Positions 1 through 9,419 of a DNA stretch of 64,000 bases are shown one piece after another. The translations under genes and the position numbers were made by a program. The stretch lies in assembly GCF_003693445.1 (NCBI RefSeq), contig NZ_RFAR01000022.1:1-64000 (forward strand), in the 5' to 3' direction. Numbering within the stretch: position 1 is the first letter of the stretch; every line of letters starts with the position of its first letter. The notes beneath the pieces were generated by a model that saw only the letters and a program-made list of their open reading frames with translations, was not told where the DNA came from and ran no database searches. This stretch comes from Aquitalea palustris (GTDB taxonomy: Bacteria > Pseudomonadota > Gammaproteobacteria > Burkholderiales > Chromobacteriaceae).

Positions 1-414
1 TTTGCCGTGGTGGCGGACGAGGTGCGCAAGCTGGCCGACTCCACCAGCCGCTCTACTGGCGAAATCGACACCATTGTCAAATCCATTGGCAGCCAGGTGC
101 AGGTAGCGGTGCGTGACATGCAAGCAGTCGAGGCTAGTGTCAGTACCAGTGTGGGCAATATCAGCCAGGCTGGTGATGCGGTGAAGAGCATCAGCTTGCA
201 ATCGGATCAGGTGGTGCAACTGGTTGGCAGCGTCAGCCAGAAAGTGGCGGTGCAGCAGCAAAGCTGCGCCGAGGTGGCTAATGATGTCAGCGGCATTGCT
301 GGCAATGCCTCGGAAACCCGCAGCGAGGTGGATGCCACCAACCAGGCGCTGAGCGCACTGGACAGCCAGGTCGAACATATTCACGCCGTCGTGGCACGCT
401 TCCGGCTGCGCTGA
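1..414 (+). CDS. Methyl-accepting chemotaxis protein, C-terminal fragment
   Basis: The frame is open from the first base, so the gene begins before the window and only about 137 codons are seen. The fragment opens with FAVVADEVRKLA, which belongs to the highly conserved hairpin tip of the chemoreceptor signalling domain where CheA and CheW bind. The rest is a heptad-patterned helix rich in Ala, Ser, Val and Gln, as expected for the descending arm of the cytoplasmic four-helix bundle. The end, HAVVARFRLR, is typical of receptors without a CheR-binding pentapeptide. The ligand-binding part is outside the window, so the stimulus cannot be named. Confidence 0.93.
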   Translation, partial: FAVVADEVRKLADSTSRSTGEIDTIVKSIGSQVQVAVRDMQAVEASVSTSVGNISQAGDAVKSISLQSDQVVQLVGSVSQKVAVQQQSCAEVANDVSGIAGNASETRSEVDATNQALSALDSQVEHIHAVVARFRLR

Positions 415-442
415 ACCGGCAGCTGCTGTGGCAAATCAGCGG

Positions 443-457
443 AAAACCAACGGTTTT
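443..457 (+). terminator. Weak hairpin after the chemoreceptor gene
   Basis: AAAACC and GGTTTT form a 6-bp stem around a 3-base loop, 29 bases after the stop codon. The stem is A/T-rich and the T tract after it is broken, so this is at best a weak terminator. The rest of 415-614 shows nothing else recognisable. Confidence 0.3.
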
Positions 458-614
458 AATGATTTTCTATCGAAAGATGGATTTTTTGATGGAAATATAT
501 AAATAATCAGCGGGTTTTGGCATGATTTTTCTGCATGCTCGGCCCGCTCGCTGACTACAAGGCTGTCAGGGTCGAGCCGGCCACTTCGAGGCAGCCCCTT
601 CACCGCTCAAGGCA

Positions 615-3600
615 ATGGTTGGCATGGTCGCATCTGTTCGTAATCGTTTTATCCGCCTGGTTGTCATCGCCTATGGCGTGCTGGCCATGCTGTGGATTCT
701 GCTGTCGGACAGCCTGCTCAGCCTGCTGGCTGATGCAGATACCATGCGTCAGCTGTCCACCTACAAAGGTGGTGTGTTCGTCCTGATCACCACCATCATG
801 CTGTACTTTTCCCTGCGTGCGGTGCCGGCGGCAGAGCCTTCGCCGGTGGCGGGCTTGCTGGAAAACTGGGCCGAGCGCATGGGCCATGGCCGCATTGCCC
901 CCTGGCTGGGCTATCTGCTGGCGGTGCTCTTGGCGCTGGCGGTACTGGCCTTGCGCCATCTGCTGCCGATCAGCGTGTACCAGCGGCCCATGCTCATCAT
1001 GTTCATGTTTCCCATCATCCTCAGCGCCTTGCTGGGCGGACTGGGGCCGGGGCTGCTGGCGACCGCGCTGACGGTGGCCGGGGTGGACTGGCTGGCCACA
1101 CCGCATTTTCATAGCAGCGCCGCCGAACCGTTCACTACTTTGCAATGGGGTTTTCTCGCCTTGTGCGGCGCTGCCGTCAGCTTGTTCAGCGGTTTGCTGC
1201 GGCAACTGGCCAAACGCAATGAAACCCACCGCAATCTGCTGGAAGCTGTAGTCACCGGTACCTCGGACGCGATTTTCGTCAAGGACCGGCAGGGGCGCTA
1301 CCTGATGGTGAATGCCGCTGCTGCCCGCATGGTGGGGCGCGAGGTGAGCGCCATTATTGGCGAGGATGACCGTGCATTGTTTGACGCTGCCTCTGCTGCC
1401 GAGCTGATGGCGCTGGACGATGCCATCATGCATGACGGCAAGCTGCACACGCATGAAGAGTTCCTGCGCCTGCAGGACGGCTCCGAGCTGGTGTTCCAGG
1501 TGAGCAAGGGCCCGGTATTCGGCGCAGATGGGCAGGTGGTTGGCCTGTTCGGCATTTCGCGAGACATCAGCCGCCACAAGCAGGCCGAACAGGAATTGCA
1601 GGAGAGCGAGGCCGCCTTGCGGGCGGCGCAGCGCCTGGCGGGGATTGGCAACTGGAGCTGGGATCTGGCCAGTGACCAGCATGTCTGGTCCAGCGAGGTG
1701 TACCACCTTTATGGCCGTTCGCCGGCATTGCCGCCGGCGGTCTACCCCGAGGTCCGAGAATATTTCACTGCCGAAAGCTGGGCGGTTCTGTCTGCGCTGG
1801 TGCAGCAGTGCCTGCAGGATGGCCAGCCCTACCAGTGTGATGCGGAAGTGCTGCGGCCCGATGGCGAGCAGCGCTGGATCACAGTGCGTGGCGAAGCCGT
1901 GCAGGACAGCACCGGCCGGCTGCTGCGTTTGCAGGGCACGGTGCAGGATATCAGCGAGCGCATGCGGCTGACCTTGCAGATACGCAGCAGCGAGCGCCGG
2001 CTGCAGCAGGTGGTGGAGGCCACCAGCGACGGTTTCTGGGACTGGGATTTGCGCAGCGGCCATGTCTACCGCTCTGCCCGCTATTACGCACTCACCGGCT
2101 ACCGGCCGGAGGACGACACGCACGATATCGGATTTTTCAAGCAACTGTTGCTGCCGGACGATCTGGATGTATGGCAGCAGGCCTTGCAGGCGCATTTGCG
2201 CGGCGAAACCAGCTTGATGGAGTTTGATGTGCGGCTGATCACCCGTACTGGTGAATTGCGCTGGGTGAGGGTGTGCGGGCGGGCGGTGGAGCGCAATGAC
2301 ATTGGCGAAGTGCAGCGGCTGGTCGGTACGCTGTCCGATATCACCGAGCGGCGCCGGCTGGATGAGGATTTACGCTTCGTGCTGAACGAAGCCGGTGATG
2401 CCATCTGGATTGCCGACGAGCAGGGCCAGTACCTGTTTGCCAATCCATCTGCCTGCCGCATGACCGGCCACGATCAGGCCCAGTTGCAACAGATGCACCT
2501 GGCCGACCTGCTGGCCCCGGCCAGCCAGCCTGCCTTGCCGACACACCTGCGTCAGCTGGAGCAGCAGCGTTTCATCCGCAGTGAGTGGATGCTCAGGCGA
2601 GTCGATGGCAGCGAGGTACTGGCCGAGCTGACTACGGTGCACATGCAGGATGGCCGCTACATGGCCTTTGGCCGTGACCTGACCGAAAAGAAACTGGCAG
2701 AACAGACGCTGCTGCAGCGTGAGCAGCAACTGGCGCGCGTGCTGGAAGGCTCCGACCAAGGCTATTGGGACTGGAATGTCCAGACCGACGACTTTCAGGT
2801 CAGCCAGCGCTGGAAGGAGATGCTGGGTTATCCGCCGGACAGCGGCGGCATCACCCGCCAGGTCTGGCAAGGCCATATTCATCCGGAAGATTATCCGCAG
2901 GTGGAGATGGCCTTGCAGCGCCACCTGGCAGGGCAGACCCCAGCGTATGAAATGGAAATGCGTTGCCGCAGCCAGGCGGGTGGCTGGCGCTGGATACTGT
3001 CGCGGGGACGGGTGGTGGAGCTCGATGGGCAGGGCCGGCCCTTGATGATGTCCGGCACCCATACCGACATCACCGAGCACAAGATTTATGCGCTGGCGCA
3101 GAAAGAAGCGGCCATCGTGTTCGACAGCAGCTACGAAGGCATCATGGTGGTTTCGCCGACAGGGCTGATGACCAAGGTGAATGCGGCGTTTACCCGCATC
3201 ACCGGCTACCACGAAGAAGAAGCCATCGGCCGCTCGCCGGCCATCCTGTCCTCCGGTCAGCACGGGCCGGCTTTCTATCAGGAACTGTGGTCCATGGTGC
3301 GGCAGCATGATTTCTGGCGTGGCGAAATCTGGAACCGGCGCAAGAATGGCGATCTGTATGCCGAGCTGCTGTCGATCTCGGTAGTGCGCGACCAGTTTGG
3401 CCAGATCCAGCACTATATCGGCATTTTCTCCGACATTACCCAGTTGAAAGCCCACGAAGCGGAGCTGAACCGCATCGCCAATTTCGACCCGCTGACCGGT
3501 GTGCCCAATCGCCGTCTGCTGTCCGACCGGCTGGAGCAGGCCCTGATCCACAGCAGACGCAGCGGCAAGCCCTGCGCCGTGTGCTTTCTTGATCTTGATG

Positions 3601-4802
3601 GTTTCAAGGTCGTCAACGACTTGCATGGCCACGAAGCCGGCGACCAGTTGCTGATCGCGGTGACCGAGCGGCTGAAGTCGGTGCTGCGCGCCGATGACAC
3701 GCTGGCACGGCTGGGGGGCGACGAATTCGTCCTGCTGCTATCCGGGCTGGAGAGTAATGATCAATGCATCCCGGTGCTCGACCGCGTGCTCAGTGCGGTG
3801 CGCCAGGAAGTCAGCCTGGATACGGCGACCATCTGCACTAGTGCCAGTGTGGGCGTTACCCTCTATCCGCTGGACGATGCCGATGCTGACACCTTGCTGC
3901 GTCACGCCGACCAGGCGATGTACCAGGCCAAGACCTCTGGCAAGAACCGCTACCAGCTGTTCGACCCGGAAAGCGACCGCAAGGCCCAGTTGCACCGCCG
4001 CACGCTGGAGTCGCTGGGACAGGCTCTGCAGCAGCAACAATTCCTGCTGTATTACCAGCCCAAGGTCGATCTGGGCTCCGGCCGCATCATCGGTGTGGAG
4101 GCGCTGATACGCTGGCAGCATCCCGAGCGTGGCTTGCTGGCTCCGGCAGCTTTCCTGCCCACCTTGCAGGGCAGCGAACTGGAAACCGCGTTTGGCCGCT
4201 GGGTGCTGGATGAGGGTGTGGCGCAAGCCGCCCGCTGGCAGGAGCAGGGCCTGGACATGGCAATCAGCATCAATGTCAGTGCCAACTACCTGTTGCATGC
4301 CGATTTTTATCTGCATCTGCAACAGGCGCTGCAGCGCTATCCGCTGCTCCAGCCCTCACTGCTGGAGCTGGAGGTGCTGGAGTCGGCGGCACTGGCCGAC
4401 ATGGATCAGGCCCTGGCCGTGTTGCAGCAATGCCGGGCACTTGGCGTGCACTTTGCTCTGGACGACTTCGGCACGGGCTATTCTTCGCTGACCTATTTGC
4501 GCAAACTGCCGCTGGATACCCTGAAGATCGATCAGAGCTTTGTGTCCGGTATGCTGGAGGATGCCGACGATCTGGGCATCGTTGCCAGCGTCATCCAGCT
4601 GGCAGAAGTATTCCAGCGCCAGGTGATCGCCGAAGGCGTGGAAACCATGGCGCATGGTGCGGTATTGCTGCAGATGGGCTGCCAGCTGGTGCAGGGCTAT
4701 GGCATTGCCCGGCCCATGCCGGCAGCCGAACTGGACGAGTGGTGCCGGCAGTGGCAACTGCAGGGACTGTGGCGACAACTGGGCGACGGGCCTGTCATCT
4801 GA
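615..4802 (+). CDS. Membrane-bound multi-PAS GGDEF-EAL cyclic-di-GMP enzyme
   Basis: This protein of 1395 residues combines sensing with making and breaking cyclic di-GMP. The first 200 residues hold about six membrane segments, the later ones resembling the four-helix DUF4118 unit of KdpD-like sensors. About six PAS units follow between residues 205 and 950, several starting with the typical (S/E)D(A/G)-I/F pattern. The diguanylate cyclase domain has an intact GGDEF near residue 1034, with RADD (RxxD inhibitory site) five residues before it. The EAL domain begins with EALIRW near residue 1162 and keeps ELEVLE, DDFGTGYSSL, LKID and AEGVE, so phosphodiesterase activity is expected. It appears to be a single-gene unit. 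The ligands of the PAS domains cannot be told. An ATG at 624 is an alternative start. Confidence 0.93.
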   Translation: MVGMVASVRNRFIRLVVIAYGVLAMLWILLSDSLLSLLADADTMRQLSTYKGGVFVLITTIMLYFSLRAVPAAEPSPVAGLLENWAERMGHGRIAPWLGYLLAVLLALAVLALRHLLPISVYQRPMLIMFMFPIILSALLGGLGPGLLATALTVAGVDWLATPHFHSSAAEPFTTLQWGFLALCGAAVSLFSGLLRQLAKRNETHRNLLEAVVTGTSDAIFVKDRQGRYLMVNAAAARMVGREVSAIIGEDDRALFDAASAAELMALDDAIMHDGKLHTHEEFLRLQDGSELVFQVSKGPVFGADGQVVGLFGISRDISRHKQAEQELQESEAALRAAQRLAGIGNWSWDLASDQHVWSSEVYHLYGRSPALPPAVYPEVREYFTAESWAVLSALVQQCLQDGQPYQCDAEVLRPDGEQRWITVRGEAVQDSTGRLLRLQGTVQDISERMRLTLQIRSSERRLQQVVEATSDGFWDWDLRSGHVYRSARYYALTGYRPEDDTHDIGFFKQLLLPDDLDVWQQALQAHLRGETSLMEFDVRLITRTGELRWVRVCGRAVERNDIGEVQRLVGTLSDITERRRLDEDLRFVLNEAGDAIWIADEQGQYLFANPSACRMTGHDQAQLQQMHLADLLAPASQPALPTHLRQLEQQRFIRSEWMLRRVDGSEVLAELTTVHMQDGRYMAFGRDLTEKKLAEQTLLQREQQLARVLEGSDQGYWDWNVQTDDFQVSQRWKEMLGYPPDSGGITRQVWQGHIHPEDYPQVEMALQRHLAGQTPAYEMEMRCRSQAGGWRWILSRGRVVELDGQGRPLMMSGTHTDITEHKIYALAQKEAAIVFDSSYEGIMVVSPTGLMTKVNAAFTRITGYHEEEAIGRSPAILSSGQHGPAFYQELWSMVRQHDFWRGEIWNRRKNGDLYAELLSISVVRDQFGQIQHYIGIFSDITQLKAHEAELNRIANFDPLTGVPNRRLLSDRLEQALIHSRRSGKPCAVCFLDLDGFKVVNDLHGHEAGDQLLIAVTERLKSVLRADDTLARLGGDEFVLLLSGLESNDQCIPVLDRVLSAVRQEVSLDTATICTSASVGVTLYPLDDADADTLLRHADQAMYQAKTSGKNRYQLFDPESDRKAQLHRRTLESLGQALQQQQFLLYYQPKVDLGSGRIIGVEALIRWQHPERGLLAPAAFLPTLQGSELETAFGRWVLDEGVAQAARWQEQGLDMAISINVSANYLLHADFYLHLQQALQRYPLLQPSLLELEVLESAALADMDQALAVLQQCRALGVHFALDDFGTGYSSLTYLRKLPLDTLKIDQSFVSGMLEDADDLGIVASVIQLAEVFQRQVIAEGVETMAHGAVLLQMGCQLVQGYGIARPMPAAELDEWCRQWQLQGLWRQLGDGPVI

Positions 4803-4841
4803 AGATGGCGGTAACTGGCGTAGGGCAGGGCTGTTCAGGTG

Positions 4842-5609
4842 ATGACAAGACTAAGAAGCGTGTTGGCAGCGTGGTGCTGGATGTTGTTTTGCATGCCGGT
4901 GCAGGCTTTGCCGACCAATGGCGTGGTGTTGCAGATCGGCTTTGGCAGCAACAAGCCACCTTATATCTTCGAAGCCGAGCGCCGTGGACTGGAGCTGGAC
5001 ATCGTGGTGGCGGCCGCCCGGCGTGCCGGCATGGAAGTGCGGCCTTTCTTTGCGCCCATGGAGCGCTTGCAGGGCATGTTGCAGCAAGGCCGGCTGGACG
5101 GCATTGCCACCACCAATCCCTATAGCGGGCTGCATGCCTATTTTTCCCAGCCCTATCTGGAATATCACAATGTGGTGGTTGCCCTGGCCCAGCGCCGGCT
5201 GACGCTGCGTGACATCAGCGATTTGCAACGCTATTCCATCAGCAGCTTCCAGCGTGCGCGCCAACTGCTTGGCCCCTCATTCGAAGCCATGGTCAGTGCC
5301 AATACCCGTTACCGGGAAGAGGGCGACCAGAAAGTCCGCAACCGGCTACTGTATGCCGGCCGCGTCGATACCATCGTCGGTGACTGGCGCATCATCAGCT
5401 ATTTCACGCAGGAGATGAGCGCCGAGCAGGGACCACTCCCGCCGGTGACCGTTTACCACCTGTTTGCTCCCACCCCGTATCAGATGGCTTTTCGTTACCA
5501 GTGGCAGCGCGACAACTTTGACCGTGGCCTGGCCTTGCTGCGCCAGAGTGGCGGCTACCGCGAGATCGAAGGCCGTTATGATGCAGCGCCGGTACATGCG
5601 CAACCCTGA
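4842..5609 (+). CDS. Periplasmic solute-binding protein, family 3 type
   Basis: The product of about 255 residues starts with a signal peptide (LAAWCWMLFCMPVQA) and continues as a family 3 solute-binding fold: a KPPY-like strand near the N-terminus, MERLQGMLQQGRLDGIA, and a later segment ending in VDTIVGD. Proteins of this type deliver amino acids to ABC importers or act as stand-alone sensors. No permease or ATPase gene is next to it, and it follows a PAS-GGDEF-EAL gene by 39 bases, so it may supply a signal rather than a nutrient; that link is inference. A GTG at 4839 just before the chosen ATG is equally possible. The substrate cannot be read from the sequence. Confidence 0.75.
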   Translation: MTRLRSVLAAWCWMLFCMPVQALPTNGVVLQIGFGSNKPPYIFEAERRGLELDIVVAAARRAGMEVRPFFAPMERLQGMLQQGRLDGIATTNPYSGLHAYFSQPYLEYHNVVVALAQRRLTLRDISDLQRYSISSFQRARQLLGPSFEAMVSANTRYREEGDQKVRNRLLYAGRVDTIVGDWRIISYFTQEMSAEQGPLPPVTVYHLFAPTPYQMAFRYQWQRDNFDRGLALLRQSGGYREIEGRYDAAPVHAQP

Positions 5610-5699
5610 ACCCGGCACAGGCTGGCGTGGATCGGACGCCGCTGCCGATTGCTGGCACAATGCCGGCTTTTCGCCGTATTGCTGTATCAAGGAGCCTGC

Positions 5700-6710
5700 A
5701 TGCCAGCCAAGCCGCATGCCCAGGCGCGGTCGTCAGGCCCCCGCCTGCACCCGCGCAACCGTCACCGGGGCCAGTATGATTTTTCCCGACTGCTTATTGC
5801 CTGTCCCGCGCTCAAAAAATATGTGCGGCCCAATGCCCAGGGCTTGCCCAGCATAGACTTTGCCAACCCGCAAGCCGTCAAACTGCTGAACCGCGCCTTG
5901 CTGGCCGACTGGTATGGCATCCGCGACTGGGATATCCCGGCCGCCTATCTGTGCCCACCCATTCCGGGGCGGGCCGACTATGTGCACTGCCTGGCCGACC
6001 TGCTGGCCGAATGCCAGCAAGGCCGCCTGCCGCAGGGCGATGCAATCCGCCTGCTGGATATCGGTGTGGGCGCCAATGCCATCTATCCCTTGCTGGCTCA
6101 TGCCGAATATGGCTGGAGCTGTGTCGGTGCCGATATCGACAAGCTGGCGCTGGCCAATGGCCAGGCCATTCTGGCGGCCAATCCACAATTCGCCGCGCAT
6201 ATCGCATTGCGCCACCAGCCGCACACCGATCAGATGTTCAGCCACATCATCGCCAGCGGCGAGCATTTCGACGTGACCATGTGCAATCCGCCCTTTCATG
6301 CGTCGCGGGCCGCTGCTGCCGCCGGCAGCCAGCGCAAATGGCGCAATCTGGGCAAGGGCGGACCGCAGCAGGGCAAACAGCCGCTGCTGAACTTCGGTGG
6401 CCAGGAAAACGAGTTGTGCTATCCCGGTGGCGAACAGGCTTTTGTTGCCAGCATGATCAACGAAAGTGTGCGCTTTGCCCGGCGTTGCTGCTGGTTCACC
6501 AGCCTGCTGTCCAGTGCCGACAGTCTGCCTGCCTTGCGCCATGTCTTGCGTGAGGCCGGCGTCAAGCAAAGCCGGGTGCTGGACATGGCCCAGGGACAAA
6601 AGCGCAGCCGGCTGCTGGCCTGGAGCTTCTGGGATGTGGCCGGGCAGCAGGCCTGGGCAGCCCGTTACTGGACCGCGCAGGACCAGACCCCGGCTGCCGG
6701 CCGGCGCTGA
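5700..6710 (+). CDS. rlmF: 23S rRNA adenine-1618 N6-methyltransferase RlmF
   Basis: RlmF uses S-adenosylmethionine to methylate N6 of A1618 in 23S rRNA. The 336-residue product has the Rossmann motif LLDIGVGANAIYPLL near residue 118, an acidic strand end (GADID), and the adenine-N6 methyltransferase motif NPPFHAS near residue 200, which is the hallmark of the family. The chosen ATG follows a good ribosome-binding site (AAGGAG). The N-terminus (KPHAQARSSGPRLHPRNRHRGQ) is basic, in keeping with RNA binding, and HPRNRHRGQYDF matches the usual RlmF start region. It is slightly longer than the E. coli protein of about 308 residues. Confidence 0.93.
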   Translation: MPAKPHAQARSSGPRLHPRNRHRGQYDFSRLLIACPALKKYVRPNAQGLPSIDFANPQAVKLLNRALLADWYGIRDWDIPAAYLCPPIPGRADYVHCLADLLAECQQGRLPQGDAIRLLDIGVGANAIYPLLAHAEYGWSCVGADIDKLALANGQAILAANPQFAAHIALRHQPHTDQMFSHIIASGEHFDVTMCNPPFHASRAAAAAGSQRKWRNLGKGGPQQGKQPLLNFGGQENELCYPGGEQAFVASMINESVRFARRCCWFTSLLSSADSLPALRHVLREAGVKQSRVLDMAQGQKRSRLLAWSFWDVAGQQAWAARYWTAQDQTPAAGRR

Positions 6711-6767
6711 TTGGTTTATGGTGAAAGTGGGGCGCGGCAACGCAGCCCGCATGGAGTGGATCCGGAC

Positions 6768-7262
6768 ATGGCAAAACAATACGCAGTCTTGATGGTTTGC
6801 ATGGGCAATATCTGCCGTTCGCCCACGGCCGAAGGGGTGCTGCGCGCCCATGTGCAGCAGGCTGGCCTGGCCGGGCAGGTGACTGTCGATTCGGCCGGCA
6901 CCCATGCCTACCATATTGGTGAAGCACCCGACCCGCGCAGCTGCAAGGCGGCTTTGCGGCGCGGCTATGATCTGTCGGCACAGCGTGCACGCCAGGTGAG
7001 CGTGGCCGATTTTCAACGTTTCGACCTGATTCTGGCCGCAGACCGGGCCAATATGGCCGCCTTGCGCGCACTGTGCCCGCCAGAGAGCCGGGCCCGGCTG
7101 GATTTCATCCTGGCTCCACTGGGACAGCAGCCCGCACTCGAAGTCCCCGATCCCTACTATGGCGGTGCCGGGGGCTTTGACCGGGTGCTGGACCTGATCG
7201 AGCAGGCGAGTGTGCTGTGGGTGGAGCAGCTGCGGCAAACGCTGCGCGCGGCGGCCGACTGA
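6768..7262 (+). CDS. Low-molecular-weight protein-tyrosine phosphatase
   Basis: The 164-residue product has the family P-loop near its N-terminus, CMGNICRS, with nucleophile Cys11 and phosphate-binding Arg17. The general acid is Asp128 in the DPYYGG motif. These enzymes remove phosphate from phosphotyrosine and act in the cytoplasm. In Gram-negative bacteria, relatives are often paired with a tyrosine autokinase in capsule operons, but no such genes are near, so this is probably the free-standing housekeeping type (YfkJ/LMW-PTP). The ATG at 6768 was chosen because the family motif normally starts 8-10 residues from the N-terminus. Confidence 0.93.
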   Translation: MAKQYAVLMVCMGNICRSPTAEGVLRAHVQQAGLAGQVTVDSAGTHAYHIGEAPDPRSCKAALRRGYDLSAQRARQVSVADFQRFDLILAADRANMAALRALCPPESRARLDFILAPLGQQPALEVPDPYYGGAGGFDRVLDLIEQASVLWVEQLRQTLRAAAD

Positions 7263-7344
7263 TTATCTTGGCATAAGACGGGTGGGGCTTTAAGCTAGAC
7301 ACCTGTATAAAGCCGGCATGGCCGGCATGTTTGCAAGGAAATAA

Positions 7345-8034
7345 ATGGGACAGTTTTCGCGGGAACCATTGGCACCAATGGAAGTGGTACCCAGCCATAA
7401 CGCAGATATCATCCTGCCACGCCAGAGCGGACGCACCCCGCTGGCACGCCAGACCGTGATTGTGGTCGGTTCCTCCACCGGTGGCACCGAAGCCTTGCGG
7501 GTGCTGCTCAGCGCGCTGCCGCCCACCATGCCGCCCATTCTGGTTACCCAGCACATGCCCGAACTGTTTACCAAATCCTTTGCCGCCCGGCTGGATTCCT
7601 TGTGCCAGCTGCAGGTGAAGGAAGCCGAGGATGGCGAGCGCCTGCAAGCCGGCACGGTGTATATCGCCCCCGGTCACTCTCATCTGCTGCTGAAGTCTGC
7701 TGCCACCATCGGCTATGCCACCTCGCTGCATCATGGCCCGCCGGTCAATCGTCACCGGCCCTCGGTCGATGTACTGTTCCGCTCGGCCGCCAATCTGGCT
7801 GGCAAAAACTGTATCGGCGTCATCCTCACCGGCATGGGGCGCGATGGTGCGCAAGGCATGCTGGAACTGAAAGAAGCCGGTGCCTACAATATTGCCCAGG
7901 ACGAAGCCAGTTGCGTGGTGTTCGGCATGCCCAAGGAAGCCATTGCGCTCAAGAGCCAGCACGAGGTATTGCCGCTCACATCCATCGCCAGCCGCCTGGT
8001 CGCGCTGGTGGCCCAACGCCAGCCAACCGTATAG
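7345..8034 (+). CDS. Stand-alone CheB-type methylesterase domain
   Basis: This 229-residue protein is only the catalytic half of CheB, the enzyme that removes methyl groups from glutamates of chemoreceptors and deamidates glutamines. The catalytic triad is visible: Ser44 in GSSTGG, His70 in QHMP and Asp167 in TGMGRDGA. The normal N-terminal receiver domain is absent; residues 1-35 are a short tail with no aspartate pocket. The gene ends 9 bases before a sigma-54 response regulator that precedes fliE, so it probably belongs to the flagellar regulatory unit. A true cheB with cheA, cheW and cheR neighbours is not here. Whether the substrate is a chemoreceptor is not shown. Confidence 0.88.
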   Translation: MGQFSREPLAPMEVVPSHNADIILPRQSGRTPLARQTVIVVGSSTGGTEALRVLLSALPPTMPPILVTQHMPELFTKSFAARLDSLCQLQVKEAEDGERLQAGTVYIAPGHSHLLLKSAATIGYATSLHHGPPVNRHRPSVDVLFRSAANLAGKNCIGVILTGMGRDGAQGMLELKEAGAYNIAQDEASCVVFGMPKEAIALKSQHEVLPLTSIASRLVALVAQRQPTV

Positions 8035-8043
8035 AAACCCGCG

Positions 8044-9417
8044 ATGAAGTTGCCCATTCTTGTAGTCGAAGACGACGCTGACCTGCGCGAAGCCATTGTC
8101 GACACCCTCAGCCTGGCAGGTTATCCCACGCTGGAAGCCGGTGATGGCAGCGCTGCCCTGCTGCAATTGAAGAAAACCCCGGTGGGGCTGATCATTTCCG
8201 ATGCACAGATGGCTCCGATGGATGGCTATAGCCTGTTTGAAGAGGTGAAGGTGCGCTATCCGGGCGTGCCCTTCATCCTGATGACGGCCTACGGCATCAT
8301 CGAACGCGCCATCGAATTGCTGCGGGCAGGTGCCACCCACTATCTGCTCAAACCCTTCGAGCCGGCCAGCCTGATTGCCGAGGTGGAAAAGCATATCCTC
8401 AAGCTGCCAGACAGCGAGCGTGATGAGGCCGTGGCGGAATCACCGCAAATGCGCCAGCTGCTGGCGCTGGCCAGCCGGGTCGCCGGCAGCGATGCCAGCG
8501 TGATGATCACCGGCCCCAGCGGTGCCGGCAAGGAAGTGCTGGCGCGTTACATCCACCGTCATTCGCGTCGTCACGAGGGTGCGTTTGTGGCGGTGAATTG
8601 CGCCGCCATTCCGGATAACCTGCTGGAGTCCACCCTGTTCGGCCACGAAAAGGGCGCATTTACCGGGGCCGCCCAGGCCTTGCCCGGCAAGTTCGAACAG
8701 GCGCAGGGTGGCACCATCCTGCTGGATGAAGTCACCGAAATGCCGCTGTCGCTGCAGGCCAAACTGCTGCGGGTATTGCAGGAGCGTGAAGTGGAGCGCG
8801 TGGGCAGCACCCGCACCATCAAGCTGGATATCCGGGTGTTGGCCACCTCCAACCGCGATGTGGCAGGCGAAGTGGAAGCCGGGCGCTTCCGCGAAGACCT
8901 GTATTTCCGCCTGAATGTATTCCCGCTGCGCATTCCGGCACTGGCCGAGCGGCGCGAGGACATCCTGCCGCTGGCACGGCTTGTGCTTAACAAGTACGCT
9001 GAAGCCGCCGGGCGTTCCGGATTAAGCCTCTCCGACGAGGCCGAACGTCATTTGACGGCCTATAGTTGGGAAGGTAACATCCGCGAATTGGAAAACGTCA
9101 TGCAGCGGGCGGTGATTCTTGCCGCCGGGCCGGCAATTCTTGCCGCCGACCTGTTGCTGGATGATGTTTCCGGTTCGACACCGCTTACCCGGACAGAAAC
9201 CACCGTTCCGCCTATCATGTCTGCAGAGTCCGACATGAAAACGCTGGAAAAACGTCATATTCTGGATACACTGGCAGCAGTTGGAGGGGTCAAGAAACTC
9301 GCCGCCGAAAAACTGGGCATCAGCGAACGCACCTTGCGCTACAAATTGCAGCGCTACCGCGAGGAAGATGGTCAGGAAGTGGATCCGGATGATCTGGACG
9401 TACGCAGTACGGAGTAG
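8044..9417 (+). CDS. fleR: Sigma-54-dependent flagellar response regulator, FleR/FlrC type
   Basis: The 457 residues form a receiver domain (acidic pocket at residues 9-11, phospho-acceptor Asp53 in ISDAQM, Lys in LLKPFEP), an AAA+ sigma-54 activator domain and a Fis-type helix-turn-helix. The Walker A motif GPSGAGKE is near residue 157, the sigma-54 loop GAFTGA is at 204-209, and Walker B is GGTILLDE. The DNA-binding end reads LAAEKLGISERTLRYKL. Its position 2 bases before fliE marks it as the FleR/FlrC activator of middle flagellar genes rather than a general NtrC. The partner kinase (FleS/FlrB) that usually precedes it is missing here; a CheB-like gene takes that place. A close sigma-54 promoter match before fliK (19040-19055) is a plausible target. 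Confidence 0.9.
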   Translation: MKLPILVVEDDADLREAIVDTLSLAGYPTLEAGDGSAALLQLKKTPVGLIISDAQMAPMDGYSLFEEVKVRYPGVPFILMTAYGIIERAIELLRAGATHYLLKPFEPASLIAEVEKHILKLPDSERDEAVAESPQMRQLLALASRVAGSDASVMITGPSGAGKEVLARYIHRHSRRHEGAFVAVNCAAIPDNLLESTLFGHEKGAFTGAAQALPGKFEQAQGGTILLDEVTEMPLSLQAKLLRVLQEREVERVGSTRTIKLDIRVLATSNRDVAGEVEAGRFREDLYFRLNVFPLRIPALAERREDILPLARLVLNKYAEAAGRSGLSLSDEAERHLTAYSWEGNIRELENVMQRAVILAAGPAILAADLLLDDVSGSTPLTRTETTVPPIMSAESDMKTLEKRHILDTLAAVGGVKKLAAEKLGISERTLRYKLQRYREEDGQEVDPDDLDVRSTE

Positions 9418-9419
9418 CC

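Noticed and set aside
522-539. Possible sigma-54 promoter TGGCATGATTTTTCTGCA before the GGDEF-EAL gene
   Set aside because: GG and GC are twelve bases apart instead of ten, so the helical phasing is wrong.
600-2195. Long open frame of 531 codons on the minus strand, opposite the PAS-GGDEF-EAL gene
   Set aside because: It has no recognisable domain, is rich in Gln, His and Ala as expected for the antisense of a GC-rich gene, and the plus strand carries a clear protein family.
5733-7238. Antisense open frame of about 500 codons opposite rlmF and the phosphatase gene
   Set aside because: It spans two well-supported genes on the other strand and shows no protein motif.
7267-7288. Possible sigma-54 promoter before the CheB-like gene (TTGGCATAAGACGGGTGG)
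   Set aside because: The -12 element reads GT where GC is required, and TTGC is missing.
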